Below are positions 7,325 to 16,052 of a stretch of DNA of 34,388 bases, in pieces; position 1 is the stretch's first letter, and every line of letters starts with the position of its first letter. The notes under the pieces were generated by a model that saw nothing but the letters and a program-made list of their open reading frames with translations, did not search any database and was not told the origin of the DNA. The translations under genes were made by a program, and so were the position numbers. Origin of the DNA: Akkermansia sp. (GTDB lineage: Bacteria; Verrucomicrobiota; Verrucomicrobiia; Verrucomicrobiales; Akkermansiaceae). Location of the stretch: the NCBI GenBank assembly GCA_017546445.1, contig JAFYWX010000013.1, forward strand, positions 1 through 34,388, in the 5' to 3' direction.

Positions 7325-10300
7325 TTACAGTAAAGTTTCTGCAGCGTTCAGCTTCTTGGCGGAGGCACGGCCTTTGGCTGCGAGGGCGGGGGCAAAGAGG
7401 GAGAGCCGGAACTCGGCTACCATGAAACCGTAGGCAAGCCAGGCGGGGGAATCGGTGTGGCGGTCGTATTCTGCAAAGAAACGCGGGGATACGGCGGCGT
7501 TGAGGGCGGCGATGCGCTCCAGCTCCTTGGCTGCGGGCTGCTGGGCAATGCGCTTGATGCGTTCCTGCAGGCCGCGGAGGAAGCGGGAATAATCGGCCAG
7601 CTGAGAGGGTTCTGCTGAGGAAAGGAACCAGGGGCGGGTGAGCCACTGCCACTCGCGCTGCACATCCTCGGCAATCTGGGCGCCGAAGCGGTCGCGCCCG
7701 GCCACCAGACAATACTGGCGCACGGCGGCATCGGTGGCGGCCAGTTGGTCCCAGAGTTTTCCGAGCGGGCCGGCAATGCGGTCGTACACCGTCTCGCGCA
7801 TGCGGAGGCAGGCGGCATCGAACTCTGCAGCCGTGCGGGGCAGCGGGGCCGTCAGTGCGGCATCCATGGCGGCATACACCGTATCGTGCAGGTTATTTTT
7901 TGGTTGGCTGCCTACCGTGGTGAGGGCCAATCTCGCTTCCATGCTCTTGATGGGGAGCTTCTTGCGGATGCTGTTCAGGAAGTCGCCATGCTTGATGAGA
8001 GCCAGGCGGCGCACCGCGCGGCGGTGGTGCAGGGCAGCTTCCTCTGCCGTGGGGAACACATGCAGCTTCACCTGGTCGCCATCCTCGCGCAGGGCGGGGT
8101 AGCCGGTGCCGTTGCCTACCTCCACGGTGGCGGGCAGGTCCCCGCAGTCCCAGCGGGTCATGGGGGTGGAGGAGAAAGAGCGGGCTGCCTTCCTGGCAAA
8201 GCGCTTCTCCTGGTACTGCGCCAATTTCTCGCGCAGCACATCGGCGTGGGTGCCCAGGGCTAACTCATTTTCCTTATCATCGCACACCCAGATTTTGGTG
8301 ATGAACTCCGGCGGCAGTTTGCCCATGTCCACCTGGGAGGCATTGCAGAACTTGTTGCTGCGGCGCATGGCGAATTCGGCCAGCGCCTGGGCCAGCGGGC
8401 GGTCCGGTTCGCGGTCGAACCAATCCTCCGCAAAGTCATCGGCCGCGGAGCTGATGGGCATGAGGAACATGCGCACATCCTTGGGCAGGGTGCGCAGCAG
8501 GATTTCGGCGCGGTCTGCCAGGTGCGCCGGTACCCCCCATTCCGGCAGCCAGTCCGGGAAATCGGCCAGCTGGTCGATGTGCACGCCGATGGTTACGCCG
8601 TCATCGGCTTCGCCGGGGGCGTGGCTATAATAAATATCGTATTTCTGCCCGGCGTGCTCGATGGTGTCCGGGTAGAGGTCTGCCCGCACTTCGTCCTCGC
8701 CGGGGTACACGCAATCCTCATAGGGCACGCAGAGAATCTTCGGGTTGCGGGGCTCCATCTTATCCCGCCAGCGGCGCAGGGCTTTTTCGGAGCATATTTC
8801 GGCAGGAATCACCGAATCGAAGAACCGGAACACGCCCTCCTGGCACCAGATGAGGTCGCGGCGGCGCAGTTTGGATTCCACCAGACGCACCTTGTCGCGC
8901 ATGGCTTCCAGATGGCGGAGGAAAGGAGCACGGTCTTTCATGTCCTGCGCCATGATGCCATCGCGAATCATGATTTCGCGTGCGGCGGCGGGATTATAGC
9001 GGGCGTAGCTCACGCGGCGGCCATCGATGATGGTGAGGCCTCCGCAGGTCACGCGCTCCCTGGCGTGTACCTGGCCACTGGCTTTGTCCCAGGTGGCATC
9101 GTAGGCATGGTGGGCGCAGAGCTGCGGGGCAATCTGCTCCACCCACTCGGGTTCCAGCACGGCAGCACGGCGCATGTAGAGACGCGTGGTCTCCACCAGT
9201 TCCGCACCCATGAGCCATTCGGCGCGTTTTTTGCGTTTGAAGAGCCCGGAGCCGGGGAAAATGGCAAAATCGCGACCGCCGGCACCGCGGTACACCTTGT
9301 CCTCCGGTCGCCAGAAACCGATTTGCAGGGGCGCACCGGCCAGCAGGGCGCGGTGAATCATGTCGGACGTGGCCTGTTTGGCTTCCTCCGGCAGAGCGGG
9401 GATGCGCCAGCGCATGGTATCCTGCAGAGCAGAGCCCAGGTCCTGCACCAGGTTGTGCCATTCCACCACGCGGAGGAAGTTTACGAAGTTTTTGGTGCAC
9501 CACTTGCGCAGCTGGTTGCGGCGCAGGTTGTTGCGTTCCTTGAACTCGAGCGTGGCGCGCCAGAGGGTGAGCATGGAGAGGAAATCGCTGTCCTCATTTT
9601 TCCACTGCGCGTGTGCCTGGTCGGCCTGGGTGGCGAATTCTGCCGGACGCTCGCGCGGGTCCATGATGCTGAGACCGGCCACAATGACCAGAACCTCAGC
9701 CAGGGCTTTTTCGTGCTCTGCCTCCAGCAGCATGCGACCCAGTCGTGGGTCGAGCGGCAGGCGTGCCAGGCTGCGGCCGGTGGAGGTAAGATGTTTCTGT
9801 CGGTCGATGGCGCCGATTTCGCGCAGGGTCTTGTAGCCCTCATTCACCAGGCGGGGACTGGGCGGGTCCGGCAGCGGGAACTCGCCCAGCGGTGGCAGCT
9901 TCAAATCGGCCATGCGCAGAATGACGCCGGCCAGGGCGCTGCGCTTGATTTCCGGGTCGGTGAAGGCATCGCGGTTCTCGAAATCGGTTTCTGAATACAG
10001 GCGGATGCACACACCCTCTGTCACACGACCGCATCGGCCAGCTCGCTGGCGGGCACTGGCCTGGGAGATGGGTTCCACCTGCAGACGCTGAATCTGGCGC
10101 CCGGGCAGGTAGCGGGAAATGCGGGCCAGACCGCTGTCGATTACATAGATAATACCCGGAATGGTGAGGGATGTTTCGGCCACGTTGGTGGCCAGCACAA
10201 TGCGTCGGCGCCCCTTGGCCGGGTGGAAGATGCGCTGCTGCTCCGCCAGGCCCAGACGGGCAAAGAGGGGCAGAATATCGGTGTGCGGCAGGCCCATGCG

Positions 10301-11032
10301 CTCCAGCTCAGCGGCGCAGTCGCGGATTTCGCGCTCGCCGGGCAGGAAAATGAGGGCATCTCCCTTGGCATCGTATTCGGAAAGCCACTGCACCGCGCGG
10401 CACACGTGGTCGGGCAGTTCTTCCTCGCTGTGGCGCGGGGGCATGTAGTGCATGTCCACATGGTAGGTGCGCCCTTCCACGTTGATGACGGGGGCATCGC
10501 CGAAGAATTCGGAGAAGGCGCCGGCATCCATGGTGGCGGAGGAGATGATGAGCTTGAGCTCTGGCCGGCGGGCCAGCAGCAGTTTCATGTAGCCCAGCAG
10601 GAAGTCGATGTTCAGGCTGCGCTCGTGCGCCTCGTCCAGAATGATGGTGTGGTACTGCCGCAGGTCACGGTCATCCTGCGTTTCCGCCAGCAGGATACCA
10701 TCTGTCATAAGTTTGAGCTTTGTATCAGCTCCGGTGCGGTCATCGAATCGCACTTGGTAGCCCACGAATCCGCCTAGCTCACAGCCCACTTCTTCGGCAA
10801 TGCGGCGGGCCACTGCCACGGCGGCTAGTCGGCGGGGCTGGGTACACCCCAGTTTGCCGCGGCGCTTGCCGGCTACCTCCAGCGCAATCTTGGGCAGCTG
10901 GGTGGTTTTGCCGGAGCCGGTTTCACCCACCACCACAATGACCTGGTGCTTGCGCAGAGCCTTGGCAATCTCCTCGCGGTGGCGGGAGATGGGCAAATCC
11001 GGGTAGCGGAAGTGTAGGGCGTTATCACTCAT
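7325..11032 (-). CDS. hrpA: ATP-dependent RNA helicase HrpA
   Basis: This 1235-residue DEAH-box RNA helicase acts on structured mRNA and stalled ribosomes in bacteria that have been studied. Walker A GETGSGKT is at 36-43, DEAH at 133-136, SAT at 165-167 and motif VI QRAGRCGR at 329-336. The helicase-associated and OB-fold regions follow, then a long C-terminal DUF3418-type extension (about 650-1235) typical of HrpA and absent from the shorter HrpB. E. coli HrpA is about 1300 residues, so this is full length. It is the last gene of a three-gene operon, 15 nt after the oxidoreductase stop. The sequence just before the ATG holds no Shine-Dalgarno. Confidence 0.93.
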   Translation of the reverse strand: MSDNALHFRYPDLPISRHREEIAKALRKHQVIVVVGETGSGKTTQLPKIALEVAGKRRGKLGCTQPRRLAAVAVARRIAEEVGCELGGFVGYQVRFDDRTGADTKLKLMTDGILLAETQDDRDLRQYHTIILDEAHERSLNIDFLLGYMKLLLARRPELKLIISSATMDAGAFSEFFGDAPVINVEGRTYHVDMHYMPPRHSEEELPDHVCRAVQWLSEYDAKGDALIFLPGEREIRDCAAELERMGLPHTDILPLFARLGLAEQQRIFHPAKGRRRIVLATNVAETSLTIPGIIYVIDSGLARISRYLPGRQIQRLQVEPISQASARQRAGRCGRVTEGVCIRLYSETDFENRDAFTDPEIKRSALAGVILRMADLKLPPLGEFPLPDPPSPRLVNEGYKTLREIGAIDRQKHLTSTGRSLARLPLDPRLGRMLLEAEHEKALAEVLVIVAGLSIMDPRERPAEFATQADQAHAQWKNEDSDFLSMLTLWRATLEFKERNNLRRNQLRKWCTKNFVNFLRVVEWHNLVQDLGSALQDTMRWRIPALPEEAKQATSDMIHRALLAGAPLQIGFWRPEDKVYRGAGGRDFAIFPGSGLFKRKKRAEWLMGAELVETTRLYMRRAAVLEPEWVEQIAPQLCAHHAYDATWDKASGQVHARERVTCGGLTIIDGRRVSYARYNPAAAREIMIRDGIMAQDMKDRAPFLRHLEAMRDKVRLVESKLRRRDLIWCQEGVFRFFDSVIPAEICSEKALRRWRDKMEPRNPKILCVPYEDCVYPGEDEVRADLYPDTIEHAGQKYDIYYSHAPGEADDGVTIGVHIDQLADFPDWLPEWGVPAHLADRAEILLRTLPKDVRMFLMPISSAADDFAEDWFDREPDRPLAQALAEFAMRRSNKFCNASQVDMGKLPPEFITKIWVCDDKENELALGTHADVLREKLAQYQEKRFARKAARSFSSTPMTRWDCGDLPATVEVGNGTGYPALREDGDQVKLHVFPTAEEAALHHRRAVRRLALIKHGDFLNSIRKKLPIKSMEARLALTTVGSQPKNNLHDTVYAAMDAALTAPLPRTAAEFDAACLRMRETVYDRIAGPLGKLWDQLAATDAAVRQYCLVAGRDRFGAQIAEDVQREWQWLTRPWFLSSAEPSQLADYSRFLRGLQERIKRIAQQPAAKELERIAALNAAVSPRFFAEYDRHTDSPAWLAYGFMVAEFRLSLFAPALAAKGRASAKKLNAAETLL

Positions 11033-11047
11033 GCGGGGCGTGGAATA

Positions 11048-12352
11048 TCAGAATTGTTGCACAGCGCCGCCCGCAAGGCGTGATTTTTCGGCCAGGAACA
11101 CCATGCGGTGGCCCACGATGCTGTCCTCCAGGGTGGGGCAGCCGGGGGAAGTACGCTCTCCACGCAGCAGGGCAATGAAATCGAGCACGATGCTGCGGTC
11201 GCCGCCGCCGTGGGCATCGCCCTGCTGGAAGTCGGACATATCCAGCGTTCTTTCGGTGTAGCCGCCGGGAGCCTCCGGGTCAATTAATCGCACATGGAAG
11301 CGCTCGCGCTCGAAATCACCGTGAATCTCGCCGCGGGTGCCGGTTACGTGAATAATGCGGCGGGGCATGGTGGCGCCGCCATTCATGGAGAAAGTGCCGG
11401 TGGCACCATCCCGGAAGTGGATGAGCACGGACTGGTGGTCCACGATGTTGATATTGCAGCGGTAAACGCAGCGGCTGAAGGGGTTATCTGGCCAGCTCAG
11501 GATGGCTTCCTTCTCCTCATCGCTTTCCGGGCTGCTGTGCGTATCGTGCCACACATTGTTGGCCCAGCGCATGGGGTTTTCAATGTACAGGCGGCGGGCA
11601 GAGTAGATGCAATCGCGCTCCAGCGGGCAGTTGTTCAGGCAGTGCGTGCCGGCGCCTTCCGGCGCCTTTTCCTCCTTGAATTGCAGCACGCTGCCCACGC
11701 TGGAGATGGTGACGGGGATGTTGTCGCCCATGAGCCAGGACATGATGTCCAGGTCATGGCTGCATTTGGAGAGCAGCATGCCCGAACCGCAGACTTCCTC
11801 ACGCGCATATTTGCCGCGCACAAAGGAAACGGACTCATGCTGGTAGCCCACCTGGTTGACCATGTGGATGTTGATGACATCACCAATGGTGCCCAGGGCA
11901 ATCACGCGGCGGAGCGAGCGGTAAAAGGGAGTGTAGCGCAGCACATGGCACACCATCACCTTGCGGCCGGTCTCGCGGGCGCAGTCGATGATGAGGCTGC
12001 CTTCCTCATCATTCAGCGCATAGGGCTTTTCGAGCAGCAGGTCATAGCCGTGGCGCAGCAGGGGCAGGGAGGTCTCCACATGCAGCCTGTCCATGGTGCA
12101 GTTGATGGCGGCATCGGCAAATTTCGGCACGGCCACCAGTTCCTCTACGGAGGTGAAGCAATGCTCATCCGGCAGGTCGAACATGAGCTGCGCCTGCCTG
12201 GTACGCTCCGGGTTGACATCTACCACGCCCACCACATTCAGCAGCTCCGGATTAGTGAGTGCCACGGCGGAGTAGATGGAGGCACGCCCGCCCATGCCCA
12301 CAATGACGACGCTTATGGGGGATGCTGCCGGTTCCTGTGCTTCGGTGCTCAT
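11048..12352 (-). CDS. Gfo/Idh/MocA family NAD(P)-dependent oxidoreductase
   Basis: This 434-residue protein has an N-terminal Rossmann fold: VVIVGMGGRA (15-24) for dinucleotide binding and EKP at 108-110, the lysine of which is the usual catalytic residue. HVLRYTPFY (136-144) and CSHDLDIMSWLMG (197-209) belong to the substrate domain. Cys238, Cys242 and Cys248 form C-x3-CPLER-D-C, a cysteine cluster seen in a subgroup of these enzymes and possibly metal-binding. The substrate, probably a sugar, inositol or derivative, cannot be named. It sits between aguB (3-nt gap) and hrpA (15-nt gap). The three genes have no obvious pathway in common. Confidence 0.85.
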   Translation of the reverse strand: MSTEAQEPAASPISVVIVGMGGRASIYSAVALTNPELLNVVGVVDVNPERTRQAQLMFDLPDEHCFTSVEELVAVPKFADAAINCTMDRLHVETSLPLLRHGYDLLLEKPYALNDEEGSLIIDCARETGRKVMVCHVLRYTPFYRSLRRVIALGTIGDVINIHMVNQVGYQHESVSFVRGKYAREEVCGSGMLLSKCSHDLDIMSWLMGDNIPVTISSVGSVLQFKEEKAPEGAGTHCLNNCPLERDCIYSARRLYIENPMRWANNVWHDTHSSPESDEEKEAILSWPDNPFSRCVYRCNINIVDHQSVLIHFRDGATGTFSMNGGATMPRRIIHVTGTRGEIHGDFERERFHVRLIDPEAPGGYTERTLDMSDFQQGDAHGGGDRSIVLDFIALLRGERTSPGCPTLEDSIVGHRMVFLAEKSRLAGGAVQQF

Positions 12353-12355
12353 GGT

Positions 12356-13210
12356 TTATTTACCCCAGCGGCGGGTGATGCCGCTGTAGGAATCGATGCG
12401 GCGGTCGCGGAAGAAGGGCCAGATGCGGCGGTGTGCTTCCAGTGCGGCCAGGTCTACATCGGCGTAAAGAATGGTGCGGTTCTCCACCGGGGCCTTGGCC
12501 ACAATCTGGCCGCAGTAGTCGGCCACAAAGCTCTGCCCCCAGAAGGTGGTCTCGCCCTCCACACCGCAGCGGTTCACGGCGCAGACGTAGCAGCCATTGG
12601 CCACGGCGTGGCCGCGTTGCACTGTTTCCCAGGCGCAGTGCTGGGCAGTGTAAAGCTCTTCTTCCCCGGGAATCCAGCCGATGGCCGTGGGGTAGAACAG
12701 AATCTCGGCGCCCTCCATGGCGGTGAGTCGGGCGGCCTCCGGGTACCACTGGTCCCAGCAGATGAGCACGCCGATGCGGCCGAAGCGCGTCTCGAAGCAC
12801 TTGTAGCCCAGGTCGCCGGGGGTGAAGTAGAACTTCTCCTCGAAGCCGGGGTCCTGCGGGATATGCATCTTGCGGTACAGCCCGAGGAAAGTGCCGTCTG
12901 CATCAATGACCCAGGCGGTGTTGTGGTATAGCCCGGTGGCGCGCTTCTCGAAGCCGGCGGCCACGATGACCACGCCCAGCTCCTTGGCGAGCCCGCAGAG
13001 TTCATCTGTCCATTCCCCGGGAATCGGGTCGGCTGTGTTGAAAAGCTCGCAATCCTGCGTGCGGCAGAAATACAGCGTGGTGCACATCTCCTGGGTACAC
13101 ACAATCTGGGCGCCGCCGGCAGCGGCTTCGCGGATAGCGAGCATCTGGCGGCGCTTGTTCTCGGCGGGGTCGGCTACAGCTTCCTGCTGAATCAGGGCAA
13201 TCCTCGGCAT
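12356..13210 (-). CDS. aguB: N-carbamoylputrescine amidase
   Basis: This 284-residue carbon-nitrogen hydrolase of the nitrilase superfamily should convert N-carbamoylputrescine to putrescine, CO2 and ammonia, the last step of polyamine synthesis from agmatine. The catalytic triad is visible as Glu41 (CTQEMCTTLYF), Lys114 (YRKMHIP) and Cys151 (VLICWDQWYPEAARL). The Cys motif and the FFRDRRID C-terminus are typical of AguB. The partner agmatine deiminase (aguA) is not in this window. The -10 box ends 6 bp before the ATG, so the mRNA is probably leaderless. It is the first gene of the aguB-oxidoreductase-hrpA operon. Confidence 0.9.
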   Translation of the reverse strand: MPRIALIQQEAVADPAENKRRQMLAIREAAAGGAQIVCTQEMCTTLYFCRTQDCELFNTADPIPGEWTDELCGLAKELGVVIVAAGFEKRATGLYHNTAWVIDADGTFLGLYRKMHIPQDPGFEEKFYFTPGDLGYKCFETRFGRIGVLICWDQWYPEAARLTAMEGAEILFYPTAIGWIPGEEELYTAQHCAWETVQRGHAVANGCYVCAVNRCGVEGETTFWGQSFVADYCGQIVAKAPVENRTILYADVDLAALEAHRRIWPFFRDRRIDSYSGITRRWGK

Positions 13211-13216
13211 GCCGGG

Positions 13217-13245
13217 ATTTTACCATATATCCGCGCGCGTTGCAA
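13217..13245 (-). promoter_or_regulatory. promoter of the aguB operon
   Basis: Minus strand: TTGCAA (13245-13240), a 17-bp spacer and TAAAAT (13222-13217), followed by 6 bp and then the ATG. Normal -10-to-start spacing puts transcription at the start codon itself. Confidence 0.65.
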
Positions 13246-13285
13246 GCCTGTGTGCGCGAAATGCGGCATAGTGGTGTTTTTGCCC

Positions 13286-13314
13286 TTGATTTTTATGCGG
13301 GTGGGTGGTATGGT
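13286..13314 (+). promoter_or_regulatory. promoter of the cyclophilin gene
   Basis: TTGATT (13286-13291), a 17-bp spacer and TATGGT (13309-13314), then 7 bp and the ATG at 13322. It diverges from the aguB promoter 40 bp away and also predicts a leaderless mRNA. Confidence 0.6.
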
Positions 13315-13321
13315 GCCGCGC

Positions 13322-13846
13322 ATGGCTACTGATAAGAAGATCACGATGAAGACCAGCAAGGGCGATATCAACCTCACGGTGTTCGCTTCCAAGACTCCCA
13401 TGACCGCCGCCAGCTTCCTGAACCTGGCCAGCAAGGGTTTCTATAATGGTCTGACCTTCCACCGTGTGATTGCTGATTTCATGATTCAGGGTGGCGACCC
13501 TGAGGGCACCGGCTGCGGTGGCCCCGGCTACAAGTTTGATGACGAGTGCCGCCCCGACCTGAAGTTCACCAAGCCCGGTCTGCTGGCTATGGCTAACGCC
13601 GGCCGCACCTGGACGGGGCAGGGTACCAATGGTTCCCAGTTCTTCATTACTCATGTGCCCACCGAGTGGCTGAATGGCAAGCACACCATCTTTGGTGAGG
13701 TGCTTTCCGCTGCTGACCAGGATGTGGTGAACGCTGTGCGCCAGGGCGACAAGATTGTGTCCATCGAGATTCACGATGACTGCGCCGACCTCTTCGAGGA
13801 GCAGGCTCGCAATATTGAGCGCTGGAACAGCATGCTCAAGAAGTAA
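13322..13846 (+). CDS. cyclophilin-type peptidyl-prolyl cis-trans isomerase
   Basis: This 174-residue single-domain cyclophilin catalyses proline isomerisation during protein folding. Family motifs are FHRVIADFMIQGGDPEGTG (with the catalytic Arg), GSQFFIT, and WLNGKHTIFGEV. There is no signal peptide, so it is cytosolic. The frame is open upstream (ATG at 13310 and earlier), but 13310 lies inside the -10 box, so the ATG at 13322 is chosen. A compact terminator follows. Confidence 0.9.
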   Translation: MATDKKITMKTSKGDINLTVFASKTPMTAASFLNLASKGFYNGLTFHRVIADFMIQGGDPEGTGCGGPGYKFDDECRPDLKFTKPGLLAMANAGRTWTGQGTNGSQFFITHVPTEWLNGKHTIFGEVLSAADQDVVNAVRQGDKIVSIEIHDDCADLFEEQARNIERWNSMLKK

Positions 13847-13861
13847 AAATCCTTAATCCTG

Positions 13862-13900
13862 CGCAGGCACCCCGATTCCGGCGGTGCCTGCGTTTCCTTT
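13862..13900 (+). terminator. terminator after the cyclophilin gene
   Basis: A 10-bp perfect stem CGCAGGCACC/GGTGCCTGCG (13862-13892) with an inner CCG/CGG is followed by TTTCCTTT. Confidence 0.7.
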
Positions 13901-13921
13901 ATATACCCCCTTCTTCTGCAT

Positions 13922-15913
13922 ATGGTATTCGCTGTTCAGGATCTGCATATTGAATTCGGCCCGCGTGTGCTGTTTGATTCACTTTCCTTTGTGGTGGAGC
14001 AGGGGGACCGCATTGCCTTTGCCGGGCAGAATGGTGCTGGTAAGTCCACGCTCATGAAGTGCATTGTGGGCAGTATGGAGCCGGACCACGGCAAGGTGAT
14101 GCTGCCGAAACATACTCAGGTGGGCTACCTGCCGCAGGATGGTATTCATATCTCCGGCACGCCGCTGCTGGATGAGGTGCTGGGCAGTGTGGGGAATATC
14201 GTGGAGCTGCAGCAGATTGTGGATGAACTTTCTGCCGATTTGCAGAAGCTGGATGCTGCCGCGCCGGAGTACAAGGATACGCTGGAGGAAATCGGCCGCC
14301 TGGAGCTGATTCTGCACGACCGCGATGCTACCCGTCTGCGCCCGCGTACGGAGTCGATTCTACGCGGCCTGGGCTTTGCAGATAAAGATTTTACGCGCGA
14401 TTGCGGCGAATTCTCCGGTGGCTGGCAGATGCGAATTGCGCTGGCCAAGCTGCTGCTGCAGGAGCCGGAGGTGCTGCTGTTGGACGAACCGACCAACCAC
14501 CTGGATCTGCAGAGTCAGCGCTGGCTGGAGCAGAGCCTGCGCACGTATCGCGGCGCCATCTGCATCATCAGTCACGATGTAGCCTTGCTGGATAGTCTGG
14601 TGACCCGCACGATTGCTTTCCACCACGGCAGGGCAGAGGAATACGCCGGCAATTTCTCTTTCTACCTGAAGGAAAGCAAGGCTCGCAAGGAAATCCTGCT
14701 GCGCCAGGCCAAGGCCCAGCAGCGCGAGATTGCCAAGACTCAGGAGTTCATTGACCGCTTCCGAGCCAAGGCCACCAAGGCTACCCAGGTGCAGAGCCGT
14801 ATCAAGCAGCTGGAGAAGGTGGAACTGATTGAGGTGGAAGATGATGATGCTGTGATGAGTTTTCATTTCCCGCCGCCTCCTCCCGGTGGCCACACGGTGG
14901 TGAAGCTGGAGAAAGCCTGCAAGGCCTACGGCCCCATCACCTTGCTGAATGGTTATGATTTCACCATGGAGAAGGGTGACCGCATTGCTATTGTGGGCGT
15001 GAACGGCAGTGGTAAATCTACCTTTACCCGCCTTATCTCCGGCACTGAGGCGCCGGATTCCGGTGTGTTTTCCTTCGGGCACCACACGCAGGTTGCCTTC
15101 TTCTCCCAGACGCACGCGGATGTGTTGAATAATGAGCAGACGGTGCTGGAGTGCGTGGAGGCTGCCGCCAGCCGCGAGACGCGCCCCATGGTGCGCAATA
15201 TCCTGGGCTGCTTCCTGTTCCGCGGGGATGATGTCTTTAAGAAAATCGGGGTGCTTTCCGGTGGTGAGCGCTCGCGTGTGGCGCTGGTCTGCATGCTGCT
15301 CAAGCCGGCTAACTTCTTGATTATGGACGAACCGACCAACCACCTTGACTTCCAGAGTCAGGACGTGCTGCAGCGTGCTTTGGCAGAGTATCCCGGTTCG
15401 TACTGCATTGTGTCTCATAATCGCCAGTTCCTGGACCCCATTGTGAACAAGGTGCTGGAGTTCCGCCCCGATTATGCGCCGCGCCTGTTCTATGGCAATG
15501 TGAGCGCTTATCTGGAGACGGTGGAGGCTGAGGAAAAACGCCTGAAGGCTGCCGCTCAGCAGCAGAGCGCGGTCACGCCCGCTGGCCAGGCTCAGAGCGG
15601 TAACCGTAAGGATGCCCGCCGTGCCCGCGAGCTGGCCCGCCAGCAGCGCAATAAGGTGCTCAAGCCGCTTCAACAGGAGTTGGAACAGGTGGAGTCGGAT
15701 ATTGCCGAAAAGGATGAGCGCAAGGAGCTTATTTCTGCTGAGCTGGAGAATCCGGCCAATATGAGCGATAATCAGAAACTCATGGAGCTTACCCAGGAAT
15801 ACCAGCAGCTGGAGCGGGAAAGCGAGGCTCTTTATACCCGCTGGGAGGAGCTTAGTGAGGAAATTGAGCTCAAAACGGCCGAATTAGAAGCAGAGTTCGG
15901 AAATTTGGGCTGA
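13922..15913 (+). CDS. ABC-F family ATPase (ribosome-associated)
   Basis: This 663-residue soluble protein has two ABC ATPase domains and no membrane segments. Walker A motifs are GQNGAGKS (35-42) and GVNGSGKS (359-366). Both Walker B motifs read DEPTNHLD, and signature motifs are FSGGWQMR and LSGGERSR. The interdomain linker carries [18 protein letters not shown], the ABC-F tRNA-interaction segment. A charged coiled-coil C-terminus (about 540-663) is as in Uup/YdiF-type members. ABC-F proteins act at the ribosome, relieving stalls or, in some cases, protecting against antibiotics; housekeeping translation is likelier here. A clear promoter was not identified in the short upstream gap (TATATA at 13900-13905 lacks a good -35). 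Confidence 0.9.
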   Translation: MVFAVQDLHIEFGPRVLFDSLSFVVEQGDRIAFAGQNGAGKSTLMKCIVGSMEPDHGKVMLPKHTQVGYLPQDGIHISGTPLLDEVLGSVGNIVELQQIVDELSADLQKLDAAAPEYKDTLEEIGRLELILHDRDATRLRPRTESILRGLGFADKDFTRDCGEFSGGWQMRIALAKLLLQEPEVLLLDEPTNHLDLQSQRWLEQSLRTYRGAICIISHDVALLDSLVTRTIAFHHGRAEEYAGNFSFYLKESKARKEILLRQAKAQQREIAKTQEFIDRFRAKATKATQVQSRIKQLEKVELIEVEDDDAVMSFHFPPPPPGGHTVVKLEKACKAYGPITLLNGYDFTMEKGDRIAIVGVNGSGKSTFTRLISGTEAPDSGVFSFGHHTQVAFFSQTHADVLNNEQTVLECVEAAASRETRPMVRNILGCFLFRGDDVFKKIGVLSGGERSRVALVCMLLKPANFLIMDEPTNHLDFQSQDVLQRALAEYPGSYCIVSHNRQFLDPIVNKVLEFRPDYAPRLFYGNVSAYLETVEAEEKRLKAAAQQQSAVTPAGQAQSGNRKDARRARELARQQRNKVLKPLQQELEQVESDIAEKDERKELISAELENPANMSDNQKLMELTQEYQQLERESEALYTRWEELSEEIELKTAELEAEFGNLG

Positions 15914-15951
15914 TAATTGTGTCATAATGCAGAAAAAGTGTTGCCAAGATG

Positions 15952-15979
15952 GTGACACGGGTGAAATTGCGTGTATAAT
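15952..15979 (+). promoter_or_regulatory. promoter of rpoD
   Basis: GTGACA (15952-15957), a 16-bp spacer and a perfect TATAAT (15974-15979). A second candidate is TTGACA at 16003-16008 with a weak TATGCC 19 bp on. Both lie upstream of the ATG at 16053. Confidence 0.6.
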
Positions 15980-16052
15980 AGGCACGCAATTTTGCCAAAC
16001 ACTTGACAAAATGTGTAAAGGGTGGAGTATGCCCTTAATTCTATCCACTGTT

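Noticed and set aside
15927..16052. Upstream extension of RpoD by 42 codons
   Set aside because: The stretch contains a TATAAT promoter and a TTGACA box, and the encoded Cys-rich segment is unlike sigma factors.
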